NCBI RefSeq assembly: GCF_000721075.1
Contig: NZ_JOEQ01000001.1
Span: 124,001-188,000, forward strand
DNA from: Streptosporangium amethystogenes
GTDB taxonomy: Bacteria > Actinomycetota > Actinomycetes > Streptosporangiales > Streptosporangiaceae
Direction: 5' to 3'
DNA length: 64,000 nt
Of the stretch, positions 25,435-33,459 are shown piece after piece. Every line of letters starts with the position of its first letter. Position 1 is the stretch's first letter. Below the pieces are notes generated by a model that did not search any database, had not been told where the DNA came from, and was given only the letters and a program-made list of their open reading frames with translations. The position numbers were made by a program, and so were the translations under genes.

Positions 25435-26892
25435 ATGTCGGCGAAGACGCTGGACGAGCCGGCCCGCAGGTTCGAGGAACTCCTCGGCCCCGGGTCGGTG
25501 ATCACCGACCCCGTGCGGCTGCGCACCTACGAGTGTGACGGGCTGACCCACCACCGAGCCACTCCCGGCGTCGTGGTGCTTCCGGAGAGCGCCGAGCAGA
25601 TCGCGGCCGTGGTACGGATCTGCAACGAGTACGGCCTGCCGTTCGTGGCCAGGGGCGCCGGGACGGGCCTGTCCGGCGGGGCTCTGCCGAGGACCGACGG
25701 GGTGCTGGTGGTGACCTCGAAGATGCGGCGAATCCTCTCCGTCGACGTGCCGAACCGGCGGGCGACCGTGGAGCCGGGGGTCACCAATCTGGCGATCACC
25801 GAGGCCGTCCGCGACCTGGGCTACTACTACGCCCCCGACCCCTCCAGCCAGCAGGTCTGCACGATCGGCGGCAACGTGGCGGAGAACTCGGGCGGCGCGC
25901 ACTGCCTGAAGTACGGCTTCACGGTCAACCACGTGGTCGGCCTGGAGATCGTCACCCCCGACGGTGACATCGTCGAACTCGCCGACGTCGATTCCGGCTA
26001 CGACCTGCTGGGCACGTTCGTCGGCTCGGAGGGCACGCTCGGCATCGCGACCAAGGTCGTCGTACGGCTGAGCCGGCTTCCGGAGACCGTGACGACGCTG
26101 CTGGCGGCGTTCGAGGACATCGAACGGGGCGGGCGGGCGGTCTCGGCGATCATCGGCGGCGGCATCGTACCGGCCGCGATCGAGATGATGGACGCCCTGG
26201 CCGTCGAGGCGGCCGAGGCGGCCGTGGCGTGCGCCTACCCCGAGGGAGCCGGCGCGGTGCTCATCGTGGAGTTGGACGGCCCGGCCGAGGAGGTCGCGCA
26301 CCAGTTCGGTGAGGTGACGCGGATCTGCCGGGAGAACGGCGCGTTCGAGATACGGGTCGCCGACGACCCGGTGGAGCGGGCGGCCATCTGGCGGGGCCGC
26401 AAGTCGGCGTTCGCCGCGGTGGGCCGGATCAGCCCCGCCTACATCGTCCAGGACGGCGTCGTGCCGCGGACCGCGCTGCCCGAGGTACTGGCGAGGATCG
26501 ACGGGCTCTCCCGCGAGTACGGGATCAGGGTCGCGAACGTCTTCCACGCCGGTGACGGCAACCTGCACCCGCTGGTGCTGTTCGACGACGCGGAGCCGGG
26601 CGCGGGCGAGCGGGCGGAGATCGTCTCGGGAAGGATCCTCGACCTGTGCATCGAGCACGGCGGTTCCATCACCGGTGAGCACGGCGTCGGAGTGGACAAA
26701 TCCCGATATATGCCAAAAATGTTTTCCGACGACGACCTCGACACCATGCAGTTGGTGCGCTGCGCCTTCGACCCCCGCGGCCTGTCGAACCCGGGCAAGA
26801 TCTTCCCGACCCCGCGGCTGTGCGGCGAGGTCCCCGGGGTCCGCAAGGGTGTACACCCGCTGGTCGAGTCCGGACAGGCGGAGCACTTCTGA
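25435..26892 (+). CDS. glcD: FAD-linked glycolate oxidase subunit GlcD
   Basis: A 485-aa flavoprotein with the PCMH-type FAD-binding domain (PFVARGAGTGLSGGAL, GGNVAENSGGAHCLKYG, GTFVGSEGTLGIATK) and the FAD-oxidase C domain (NVFHAGDGNLHP, ITGEHGVGVDK). GlcD carries the active site that oxidises glycolate (or another 2-hydroxy acid) to the keto acid. ATG 25435 follows AGGAGG at good spacing; the open frame upstream is not coding. It overlaps glcE by one base (TGATG), and with glcF it forms the three-part membrane-associated complex GlcDEF. D-lactate or another 2-hydroxyacid is a possible alternative substrate. Confidence 0.9.
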   Translation: MSAKTLDEPARRFEELLGPGSVITDPVRLRTYECDGLTHHRATPGVVVLPESAEQIAAVVRICNEYGLPFVARGAGTGLSGGALPRTDGVLVVTSKMRRILSVDVPNRRATVEPGVTNLAITEAVRDLGYYYAPDPSSQQVCTIGGNVAENSGGAHCLKYGFTVNHVVGLEIVTPDGDIVELADVDSGYDLLGTFVGSEGTLGIATKVVVRLSRLPETVTTLLAAFEDIERGGRAVSAIIGGGIVPAAIEMMDALAVEAAEAAVACAYPEGAGAVLIVELDGPAEEVAHQFGEVTRICRENGAFEIRVADDPVERAAIWRGRKSAFAAVGRISPAYIVQDGVVPRTALPEVLARIDGLSREYGIRVANVFHAGDGNLHPLVLFDDAEPGAGERAEIVSGRILDLCIEHGGSITGEHGVGVDKSRYMPKMFSDDDLDTMQLVRCAFDPRGLSNPGKIFPTPRLCGEVPGVRKGVHPLVESGQAEHF

Positions 26893-28130
26893 TGGAGGCA
26901 CTGCACGAGACGGGTGTGACGGTCCACCCGGCGACCCCCGACAGGACAGTGGGTGGGGTCCTCCCCCGCTGGGTGGCCCTGCCCGAGAGCACCGACGAGG
27001 TCGCCGCACTGATGCGTGTCTCGGCCGCGCACGACCTGGCCGTGGTCCCGGCGGGAGGCGGCACGAAGCTCGGCTGGGGAGATCCCCCCGAGCGGTGTGA
27101 CCTGCTGATCGACACCCGCCGCCTGCTCCTCGGCAACGGATCGACGGTCGAGCACTCCGCCGGCGACCTCGTGGCGCGGGTCAGTGCCGGGCTTGCCCTC
27201 GACGTCCTCGACTCCACGCTCTCGCGGTTCGGGCAGGAACTGGCCCTGGACGGCGTCCCGCGCACCGGCACGGTCGGCGGCATGCTCGCCACCGCGGTCG
27301 CCGGCCCCCGCAGGTTCCGCTACGGTACCGCCCGCGACCTGCTGATCGGCATCACGGTCGTACTGGCCGACGGCACGATCGCCTCCTCGGGCGGCAACGT
27401 CGTCAAGAACGTCGCGGGCTACGACCTGGGCAAGCTCTTCACCGGTTCGTACGGCACGCTCGGCGTCATCACCGAGGCCGTCTTCCGCCTCCACCCGATC
27501 CCGGCCGACCGCCGCTGGATCACCGTGGAGCGGGTCTCCCAGGCCGGAGCCGGCCACGGAACGGCCGCGCTGGTCACCGAACTCGCGGCCGCTCTGGCCG
27601 AGCCGAGCGCGATCGAGCTGGACCGGCCGGATCCGCTGGGCGCGCCCACCCTGTCCGCGCTCGTCGAGGGGGTGGCGGCCGGCTCTCGGGCGGAGACCCT
27701 GCGCCGGCTCATGGACGGGTACGGGAGCGCGCTGATCACCGCGGAGGCGCCCGCCTGGTGGGCGGTACCGCCCGGTGCGGACGTACTGCTGGAGTTGCGG
27801 GTACCGCCCGCCGCCGCGCACCTGGCACTGCGGGCGGTCGCCGCGCGCGGGCTGCCCGCGCGGGTACGCGGCTCGGTGGCCTCGGCGGTCCTGCGGGTCG
27901 CCCTGCCCGCGGACGTCGGCGAGGCGGCCTTCGCCGGCTTCGTGACGGGCCTGCGCGACGACCTCCGCGAGCTCGGCGGCGGACTGACCGTGCTCACCGC
28001 GCCTCCCGAGATCGCCCGCCGGGTGGATCGCTGGGGCCCGTCGGGCGCGCTGCCGCTGATGCGGCGGATCAAGGAACGGTTCGACCCCGACCGGAGGATG
28101 TCTCCCGGCCGGTTCGCAGGAGGGATCTGA
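26892..28130 (+). CDS. glcE: Glycolate oxidase FAD-binding subunit GlcE
   Basis: A 412-aa second FAD-binding subunit with PAGGGTKLGWG, GTVGGMLATAVAGPRR, IGITVVLADGTIASSGGNVVKNVAGYDLGKL-type segments and a C-terminal VDRWGP...LMRRIKERFDPDRRMSPGRF, the usual GlcE ending. It is thought to pass electrons between GlcD and GlcF. It begins inside the glcD stop and ends one base before the glcF ATG, with a ribosome site AGGAGGGATC inside its own end. The product is slightly longer than E. coli GlcE (350 aa). Confidence 0.88.
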   Translation: MEALHETGVTVHPATPDRTVGGVLPRWVALPESTDEVAALMRVSAAHDLAVVPAGGGTKLGWGDPPERCDLLIDTRRLLLGNGSTVEHSAGDLVARVSAGLALDVLDSTLSRFGQELALDGVPRTGTVGGMLATAVAGPRRFRYGTARDLLIGITVVLADGTIASSGGNVVKNVAGYDLGKLFTGSYGTLGVITEAVFRLHPIPADRRWITVERVSQAGAGHGTAALVTELAAALAEPSAIELDRPDPLGAPTLSALVEGVAAGSRAETLRRLMDGYGSALITAEAPAWWAVPPGADVLLELRVPPAAAHLALRAVAARGLPARVRGSVASAVLRVALPADVGEAAFAGFVTGLRDDLRELGGGLTVLTAPPEIARRVDRWGPSGALPLMRRIKERFDPDRRMSPGRFAGGI

Positions 28131-28131
28131 C

Positions 28132-29379
28132 ATGGACCCGAAGCTGATCGATGACTGTGTGCACTGCGGCTTCTGCCTGCCCTCATGCCCCACATACGTG
28201 CTGTGGGGCGAGGAGATGGACTCCCCGCGCGGCCGGATCCACCTGATGAAACAGCACGTCGAGGGCACACCGCTGACCCCTGAGATGGCCGGGCACTTCG
28301 ACGCGTGCCTGGGCTGCATGGCGTGCGTGTCCGCCTGCCCGTCCGGGGTGAGATACGACCGCCTGATCGAGCAGACCCGCGCCGAGGTGGAGCAGGTGCA
28401 CGTACGCAAGCCTGACGACCGGGCGCTGCGGGCGCTGGTCTTCCAGCTGTTCCCCTACCCCCGGCGACTACGGGCGATGCGGCTGCCGCTGCGGCTCAGT
28501 GCCGGATTGCGCCGCGCTATCGCCCCGAGGCTGGAGCGGATCAACCCGTCCCTGGCCGCGATGGCCGATCTCGCTCCCCCGGCCACCGCCAGGGAGGGGT
28601 TGCCGCGCATGCTCCCGGCGCGGGGGCCGCGCAGGGCGACGGTCGGGATGCTCACCGGTTGCGTGCAGGGCGAGTTCTTCCCGCAGGTGAACGCGGCCAC
28701 GGCCCGGGTGCTCGCGATGGAGGGCTGCGACGTGGTGATCCCGCCGTCGCAGGGCTGCTGCGGGGCGTTGTCACTGCACTCGGGCCAGGAGAGGCAGGCC
28801 CTGCGGTTCGCGAAACGGACGATCTCCACCTTCGAGCGGGCGGGCGTCGACACGATCGTGGTCAACGCCGCCGGCTGCGGATCGACGATGAAGGACTACG
28901 CCGAGATCCTCGAAGCCGAGGGAGGCGAGTGGGCCGACAGGGCACGGGCGATCAGAGTCGTCGACCTGGCCGAGTATCTCGTCGCGCTCGGACCTGTGGC
29001 CGAACGGCACCCGTTGCCGCTCACCGTGGCCTACCACGACGCCTGCCACCTGGCCCACGCGCAGGGGATAAGGTCCGAGCCTCGCAGGCTCCTGGAAGGC
29101 GTGCCCGGCCTGGTGCTGAGGGAGATCGCCGAGTCGGCGATCTGCTGCGGCTCCGCAGGAACCTATAACCTGTTCCAGCCCCAGGCCGCCAGGGATCTCG
29201 GTGACCGTAAGGCGGAGCGGGTGCTGGCCACCGGCGCCGACCTGCTGGTCTCGGCCAACCCCGGCTGCACCATGCAGATCGCCTCGGCGATCCGCCGCCG
29301 GGGGGAGGCGCCCATCCCCGTGGCGCACACCGCCCAGGTCCTCGACGCCTCGCTGCGCGGGCTCACGGAGGTGCCGTGA
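28132..29379 (+). CDS. glcF: Glycolate oxidase iron-sulfur subunit GlcF
   Basis: A 415-aa subunit with two ferredoxin-like cysteine clusters, CVHCGFCLPSCP (residues 9-20) and CLGCMACVSACP (about 59-70), each able to bind a 4Fe-4S centre. It also has two CCG-type domains (SQGCCGALSLHSG and AICCGSAGTYN) typical of GlcF and heterodisulfide-reductase-like proteins. It carries electrons from GlcDE to quinone. It is the last structural gene of the operon; the IclR regulator starts 61 bases further on in the same direction. Confidence 0.92.
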   Translation: MDPKLIDDCVHCGFCLPSCPTYVLWGEEMDSPRGRIHLMKQHVEGTPLTPEMAGHFDACLGCMACVSACPSGVRYDRLIEQTRAEVEQVHVRKPDDRALRALVFQLFPYPRRLRAMRLPLRLSAGLRRAIAPRLERINPSLAAMADLAPPATAREGLPRMLPARGPRRATVGMLTGCVQGEFFPQVNAATARVLAMEGCDVVIPPSQGCCGALSLHSGQERQALRFAKRTISTFERAGVDTIVVNAAGCGSTMKDYAEILEAEGGEWADRARAIRVVDLAEYLVALGPVAERHPLPLTVAYHDACHLAHAQGIRSEPRRLLEGVPGLVLREIAESAICCGSAGTYNLFQPQAARDLGDRKAERVLATGADLLVSANPGCTMQIASAIRRRGEAPIPVAHTAQVLDASLRGLTEVP

Positions 29380-29440
29380 ACGAGCCGTCCGGCGGCCACC
29401 GGGCAGGGAGAAATCCGGGGTCGCCCGGCGAGGAGGTCAC

Positions 29441-30211
29441 ATGAGCGCTGTGCAGTCGGTCGACCGGGCACTGGACGTGCTGGAGGCGCTGGCCGAGCAG
29501 GGCGGGGAGGCGGGGCTCTCCGAGATCGCGGCCAGCACCGGCCTGCCCTACGGGACGATCCACCGGCTGCTGCGCACCCTGCTCGCGCGGGGCTACGTGC
29601 GCCAGGAGTCCGACCGCCGCTACGCCCTGGGCGGCGCGCTGGTACGGCTCGGCGGGGTGGCCGAGCGCATGGTCGGCGTATGGGCGCAGCCCCACCTGAC
29701 GAAGATGGTCGAGTTGTGGGGCGAGACGGCCAATCTGGCGGTGCTGGAGGGGGACTTCGTGGTCTACGTCGCCCAGGCGCTCTCGCCGCGGCGGCTGCGG
29801 ATGTTCGCCGAGGTCGGCAAGCGGGTGCTGCCGCACAGCACGGCGGTGGGAAAGGTGCTGATGGCCGACCGTCCGGACACCGAGGTGGCGTCGCTGGTCA
29901 AGCGCACCGGCATGCCCCGGCGGACCGCCAACACGATCACCGACCTGCAGGGGATGCTCACCGAGCTTGAGCGGGTACGCGAGCACGGGTACGCGATGGA
30001 CCTGGGCGAGGAGGAGATCGGCGTGCACTGCCTGGCGGTGGGCGTACACGACGGGGCGCGGACCGTCGCCGCGCTGTCGGTCTCCGGGCCCGCCGAGCGG
30101 ATCTCCGCGCTCGATCGGCGGGACCTCACCGAGGGGATGCGCAGGATCGCGCGCGACTTCGGCGCCGAACTGGGCCCGGCCACGCCCACCCGGGCGGACG
30201 GCACGGTGTGA
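29441..30211 (+). CDS. IclR family transcriptional regulator
   Basis: A 256-aa protein: N-terminal winged helix (SVDRALDVLEALAEQG, LSEIAASTGLPYGTIHRLLRTL) and C-terminal effector domain (YVAQALSPRRLRMFAEVGKRV, HSTAVGKVLMA, GYAMDLGEEEIGVHCLAVGV). ATG 29441 follows AGGAGG; the frame upstream is a shadow of glcF. IclR proteins often sense small acids such as glyoxylate or pyruvate. By position it should control the glycolate oxidase genes, and tandem IclR-like sites before aceB suggest that gene too. This link is inference. A short hairpin follows the stop. Confidence 0.9.
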   Translation: MSAVQSVDRALDVLEALAEQGGEAGLSEIAASTGLPYGTIHRLLRTLLARGYVRQESDRRYALGGALVRLGGVAERMVGVWAQPHLTKMVELWGETANLAVLEGDFVVYVAQALSPRRLRMFAEVGKRVLPHSTAVGKVLMADRPDTEVASLVKRTGMPRRTANTITDLQGMLTELERVREHGYAMDLGEEEIGVHCLAVGVHDGARTVAALSVSGPAERISALDRRDLTEGMRRIARDFGAELGPATPTRADGTV

Positions 30212-30212
30212 G

Positions 30213-30232
30213 CCGCTCGTCCCCACGAGCGG
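30213..30232 (+). terminator. Hairpin terminator after the IclR gene
   Basis: CCGCTCGT (30213-30220) / ACGAGCGG (30225-30232) with a CCCC loop starts one base after the stop codon. It is short but perfect. No T-run follows. Confidence 0.55.
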
Positions 30233-30329
30233 GTATGGCGGGAGGCGACCGCTGCCGGATCCACCGGCGACTCGACACCCGGTGGAGGCAGGACTCTTCG
30301 CGAGGCGGGAGGCTCTGCGACTCGGTCGA

Positions 30330-30824
30330 TCAGGTGTGGACGCGGTGGACGGGCAGTCCGTCGGCCGAGCAGTGGACCTCGACCTTGACCTCGGTCTCCT
30401 CCGACTCGAACTCGACACGGGCCCGGCCGTCGGGTCCGCGCTCGACGTCGTCGACCTGGAAACCCTGGGCCGGGCTCCAGGATCGGAGCGTGACCAGGCC
30501 GTTCTCACATCGGGCGATGACCCTCCCGCCCGTCGTGGCGATCACCCGGCTCTTGCCGGTGTCCGCGACGGGTGTGGCGGGAGCCGTCGGGGCGGGGCTC
30601 GGGGTGTTCCCGGCCCCGCCGACCGCCGTCGGAGTGGTGGAGGGAGCGCCGGGGAGCGACGAGGCGAGGACGAGAGCCTCGTCGACCTCGGCCGCGGAGA
30701 GAGGCCGCAGCCCGGCGGTCGTCAGCGGCTCGCTGACGCGGTCGATCACCGCCACCCCCACTCCGGTCGCGAGGAGTCCGGTGACCAGCCATCCGGCTAC
30801 GACCAGGGGAAGACGCTTGCGCAT
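30330..30824 (-). CDS. Small membrane-anchored exported protein, two-component target candidate
   Basis: A 164-aa protein starting MRKRLPLVVAGW, with one hydrophobic segment (about residues 5-28) acting as signal peptide or anchor. A Thr/Pro/Ala linker (about 60-90) follows, then a compact C-terminal domain of about 65 residues with a possible disulfide (RCENGLV ... VEVHCSAD). I do not recognise the domain. It is divergent from the OmpR-type regulator gene. Its ATG lies exactly 23 bases after a triple 11-bp repeat that is also found before the PepSY gene on the far side of the two-component genes, so it is probably controlled by that system. The ORF can extend 11 codons further upstream, but that would run into the operator. 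Confidence 0.7.
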   Translation of the reverse strand: MRKRLPLVVAGWLVTGLLATGVGVAVIDRVSEPLTTAGLRPLSAAEVDEALVLASSLPGAPSTTPTAVGGAGNTPSPAPTAPATPVADTGKSRVIATTGGRVIARCENGLVTLRSWSPAQGFQVDDVERGPDGRARVEFESEETEVKVEVHCSADGLPVHRVHT

Positions 30825-30847
30825 GCGTTCACTGTGCCACCTGAAAC

Positions 30848-30880
30848 GATAAGGCAAGGTTAAGGGGCCGATAACCCGCT
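30848..30880 (-). promoter_or_regulatory. Triple 11-bp direct repeat, response-regulator operator (site A)
   Basis: On the minus strand three half-sites, GGTTATC (30876-30870), CCTTAAC (30865-30859) and CCTTATC (30854-30848), repeat every 11 bases, the spacing used by OmpR/PhoB-type regulators that bind head to tail. The last half-site ends 23 bases before the 30824 start codon, and CACAGT sits at the -10 place of a leaderless promoter. The array also lies just upstream of the regulator's own -35 box. Confidence 0.65.
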
Positions 30881-30881
30881 T

Positions 30882-30909
30882 TTGACCTGGTGCGGAAGGA
30901 GGCTAACGT
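30882..30909 (+). promoter_or_regulatory. Promoter of the two-component regulator gene
   Basis: TTGACC (30882-30887), a 16-base spacer and TAACGT (30904-30909). The predicted start of transcription is at or next to the ATG at 30918, which suggests a leaderless mRNA; AAGGAGG at 30896-30902 is too far from the ATG to serve it. Confidence 0.5.
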
Positions 30910-30917
30910 GGCGGCAA

Positions 30918-31601
30918 ATGTCGAACGTACTGCTCATCGAGGACGACGCCGCGATCCGCACCTCCCTCACCCGGGGCCTGCGCGACCGCGGTCACGCCGT
31001 GTCGTCCGCTCCCACCGCTCTCGACGGCCTCCGGCTGGCCGTTGAGGAACGCCCCGACCTGGTGGTACTCGATCTCGGCCTGCCCGACATGGACGGGCTG
31101 GACCTCCTTCGGATGCTCCGGGCGGTGAGCCGGGTCCCGGTGATCGTGGCGACCGCGCGGGACGGGGACGCGGAGATGGTCAGGTTGCTGGACGCGGGCG
31201 CCGACGACTACGTGGTCAAGCCGTTCAGCGCGACCCAGCTCGACGCCCGGATCCGGGCGGTGCTCCGGCGGGTGGCCGGCGAGAACCGCGCCGACAGCTC
31301 GGTCACCGTCGGGGGCCTGCGGATCGACCCGCGTACCCGGGAGGCGACCCTGGACGGGACGCCGCTGGATCTGAGTCCCAGGGAGTTCGACCTGCTCCAC
31401 TACCTGGCCGCCCGCCCCGGCGAGGTGGTCACCAAGCGGGAGCTGCTCACCCACGTCTGGCAGATCCCCTACGGCGGCGCCGACAAGACCGTGGACGTCC
31501 ACCTGTCGTGGCTCCGCCGCAAGCTGGGCGAGACCTCCCAGGAGCCCCGCTACCTGCAGACCGTCCGGGGCGTCGGCGTGCGACTGGCCGCCCCGGCATG
31601 A
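30918..31601 (+). CDS. OmpR-family response regulator
   Basis: A 227-aa regulator: receiver domain with the acidic pair in LLIEDDAAIR, phosphate acceptor D52 (VVLDLGLPDMDG) and Lys in DYVVKPFSA, then a winged-helix DNA-binding domain (LDLSPREFDLLHYLAARPGEVVT, KTVDVHLSWLRRKLGE, YLQTVRGVGVRL). It overlaps the kinase gene by four bases (ATGA). The triple repeats at 30848 and 33069 are the obvious candidate binding sites, one of them in its own promoter region. The signal is not known. Confidence 0.93.
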   Translation: MSNVLLIEDDAAIRTSLTRGLRDRGHAVSSAPTALDGLRLAVEERPDLVVLDLGLPDMDGLDLLRMLRAVSRVPVIVATARDGDAEMVRLLDAGADDYVVKPFSATQLDARIRAVLRRVAGENRADSSVTVGGLRIDPRTREATLDGTPLDLSPREFDLLHYLAARPGEVVTKRELLTHVWQIPYGGADKTVDVHLSWLRRKLGETSQEPRYLQTVRGVGVRLAAPA

Positions 31602-32857
31602 GGCGCTGGCTGACCCTGCTGGTCGCGGCGACCACCTCCCTGGTACTGATCGCACTGATGGTTCCGCTGGCGCTCCTGGTCCGCACGGTGGCGGTGAGCG
31701 GGGCGGTCAGCGAGGCCGAGAGCGAGGCCGAGTCGGTGGCCGTCGCGGTCGGCGCCGTGGACGCCGAGACCCTGCGGCTCACCACGGAACAGACATCGCA
31801 CCCGGTCACCGTCTTCCTCTCCGACGGCCGGCTGATCGGTGCCCCGGCCCCACGCTCCACCGCCGTGGAACTGGCCTTCCTCGGTCGCAGTGTCACCGCC
31901 GCCGTCCCCGGCGGAAGGGAGATCCTCGTCTCGGTCCAGGGGGCGCCCGGGGGCACCGCGGTGGTCCGGGTGTTCCTGGACGACGACCGGCTGACCAGGG
32001 GGGTGCCCCAGGTCTGGGCCGGGCTGGCGGCGCTCGGCCTGGCCCTGGTCGGGCTGGGCGTACTGGTCGGCGACCGGCTGGCCAGAGCGGTGATCAGGCC
32101 GATCACCGCGCTGGCGGGGGTCTCGCACCGGCTCGCCGCGGGCGACCTGTCCGCCAGAACCGTGCCCGACGGCCCCGTCGAGGTGCACGCGGTCGGCCTC
32201 GCCCTCAACCACCTGGCCGAGCGCATCACCGGCCTGCTGGCGGAGGAGCGGGAGAGCGCCGCCGACCTGTCACACCGGCTGCGCACCCCGCTGACCGGGC
32301 TGAGGCTGGAGGCCGAGTCCCTGACCGACCCGGAGGAGTCGGCCAGGGTCGAGGCCCGGGTGGACGCCCTGGAACGCGCCGTCACCTCGGTGATCAACGA
32401 GGCCAGACGGCGGGTGCGGGACCGGGCCGAGTGCGACGCGGCGGCGGTGACCGCGGCCCGGGTCGCGTTCTGGTCGGTGCTCGCCGAGGATCAGGCACGG
32501 CACTTCACCCTCGATCTGGCTCCCGGCCCGTTGCCGGTCGCCATCCCCGCGGACGAGCTGGCCGCCTGCGTGGACGCGCTGCTCGGCAACGTGTTCGCGC
32601 ACACGCCCGAGGGGGTCTCGTTCTCCGTACGGTTGGAGCCGGCCGAGGGCGGCGCGCTGCTGACCATCGCCGACGCCGGCTCCGGCTTCGCCACCTCCGA
32701 CCCGCTGCAGCGCGGTGAGAGCGGAGCCGGATCGACCGGCCTCGGCCTCGACATCGCCCGCCGCACCGCCGAGTCGGCGGGCGGCTCGCTGTCCCTGCGG
32801 ACCTCTGCCGCGGGTGGGGCGGGCGTGGTCCTGTTCCTGCCCGCCGTCACGTCCTGA
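31598..32857 (+). CDS. Membrane sensor histidine kinase
   Basis: A 419-aa kinase with membrane segments at about 8-28 and 138-158 enclosing an extracellular loop of about 110 residues, then a HAMP region (RPITALAGVSHRLAAGDLSAR). The HisKA site is H226 in DLSHRLRTPLTG and an ATPase domain follows (DALLGNVFAHTPEG, IADAGSGF, STGLGLDIARRTAE). The loop is mixed polar with no cysteines, giving no clue to the ligand. It is cotranscribed and probably translationally coupled with the regulator. Confidence 0.92.
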   Translation: MRRWLTLLVAATTSLVLIALMVPLALLVRTVAVSGAVSEAESEAESVAVAVGAVDAETLRLTTEQTSHPVTVFLSDGRLIGAPAPRSTAVELAFLGRSVTAAVPGGREILVSVQGAPGGTAVVRVFLDDDRLTRGVPQVWAGLAALGLALVGLGVLVGDRLARAVIRPITALAGVSHRLAAGDLSARTVPDGPVEVHAVGLALNHLAERITGLLAEERESAADLSHRLRTPLTGLRLEAESLTDPEESARVEARVDALERAVTSVINEARRRVRDRAECDAAAVTAARVAFWSVLAEDQARHFTLDLAPGPLPVAIPADELAACVDALLGNVFAHTPEGVSFSVRLEPAEGGALLTIADAGSGFATSDPLQRGESGAGSTGLGLDIARRTAESAGGSLSLRTSAAGGAGVVLFLPAVTS

Positions 32858-32978
32858 GGGTCCTCGGCCTCCGCCGGAGCGGCTCAGCGGGTTGCCGCGG
32901 CGGCGTTCCTCCTTTCCCGGGGCTCGTCGTGAACGAGCGCCGGGTCCTGCACGGGCGTCCGGCCGGATGACGGGCCGT

Positions 32979-33002
32979 GTTCGGGTGACAGTTCGGGTGA
33001 CA
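32979..33002. repeat. Perfect tandem 12-bp repeat
   Basis: GTTCGGGTGACA occurs twice head to tail (32979-32990 and 32991-33002), in the gap between the kinase and PepSY genes, 67 bases before the 11-bp operator array. It may be another regulator site or chance slippage. Confidence 0.6.
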
Positions 33003-33068
33003 CTGCCCTGACAGCCGGGAAGTCCGGTCCGGCCCGCCCAGAGGTGAGATCCAAAACCGGCTTCCCTC

Positions 33069-33097
33069 GCTTAACGATCTCTTAGCATGCCCCTATC
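33069..33097 (+). promoter_or_regulatory. Triple 11-bp direct repeat, response-regulator operator (site B)
   Basis: GCTTAAC (33069-33075), TCTTAGC (33080-33086) and CCCTATC (33091-33097) repeat every 11 bases in the orientation of the PepSY gene. The array ends 23 bases before the ATG at 33121, identical to site A at 30848. GAATCT at 33109-33114 could be the -10 element of a leaderless transcript, 11 bases after the array as in PhoB-type class II promoters. Confidence 0.65.
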
Positions 33098-33120
33098 AGA
33101 ATCTCCGCGAATCTTGACCC

Positions 33121-33459
33121 ATGAAGCGAATCACCAGAATCACCGTCGGAACCCTCGCGACCGCCGCCCTGCTGACCGCTGGGGGCGGCGTCGCCCTCGC
33201 CGCGCACCAGACGGACAGCACGGCGATCACCGCCACCGCCGCCGCCGACACGACCGCGGCGGACATCTCCTCCCGCAAGGCCGTACAGATCGCCAAGAAG
33301 CGCGTCCCCGGCGCGCGGGTGACCAAGGTCGAGCGCGAGTGGGAGCACGGACAGCGCGCCTGGAAGATCGAGCTGCGCAAGGGCGCCTGGGAGTACGACG
33401 TCTACGTGTCGGCGAGGACAGGAAAGATCATCAAGTTGAAGCGCGAGTACGACGACTGA
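33121..33459 (+). CDS. Secreted PepSY domain protein
   Basis: A 112-aa protein with a signal peptide (residues 1-28, ATAALLTAGGGVALAA) and a single PepSY domain (SRKAVQIAKKRVPGARVTKVE ... YDVYVSARTGKIIKLK). PepSY domains are thought to inhibit or fold peptidases, and small PepSY proteins often sit next to two-component genes. There is no ribosome site before the ATG; the upstream array suggests leaderless expression driven by the neighbouring regulator. The TGA stop abuts the HNH gene's stop on the other strand in TGATCA. Confidence 0.88.
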   Translation: MKRITRITVGTLATAALLTAGGGVALAAHQTDSTAITATAAADTTAADISSRKAVQIAKKRVPGARVTKVEREWEHGQRAWKIELRKGAWEYDVYVSARTGKIIKLKREYDD

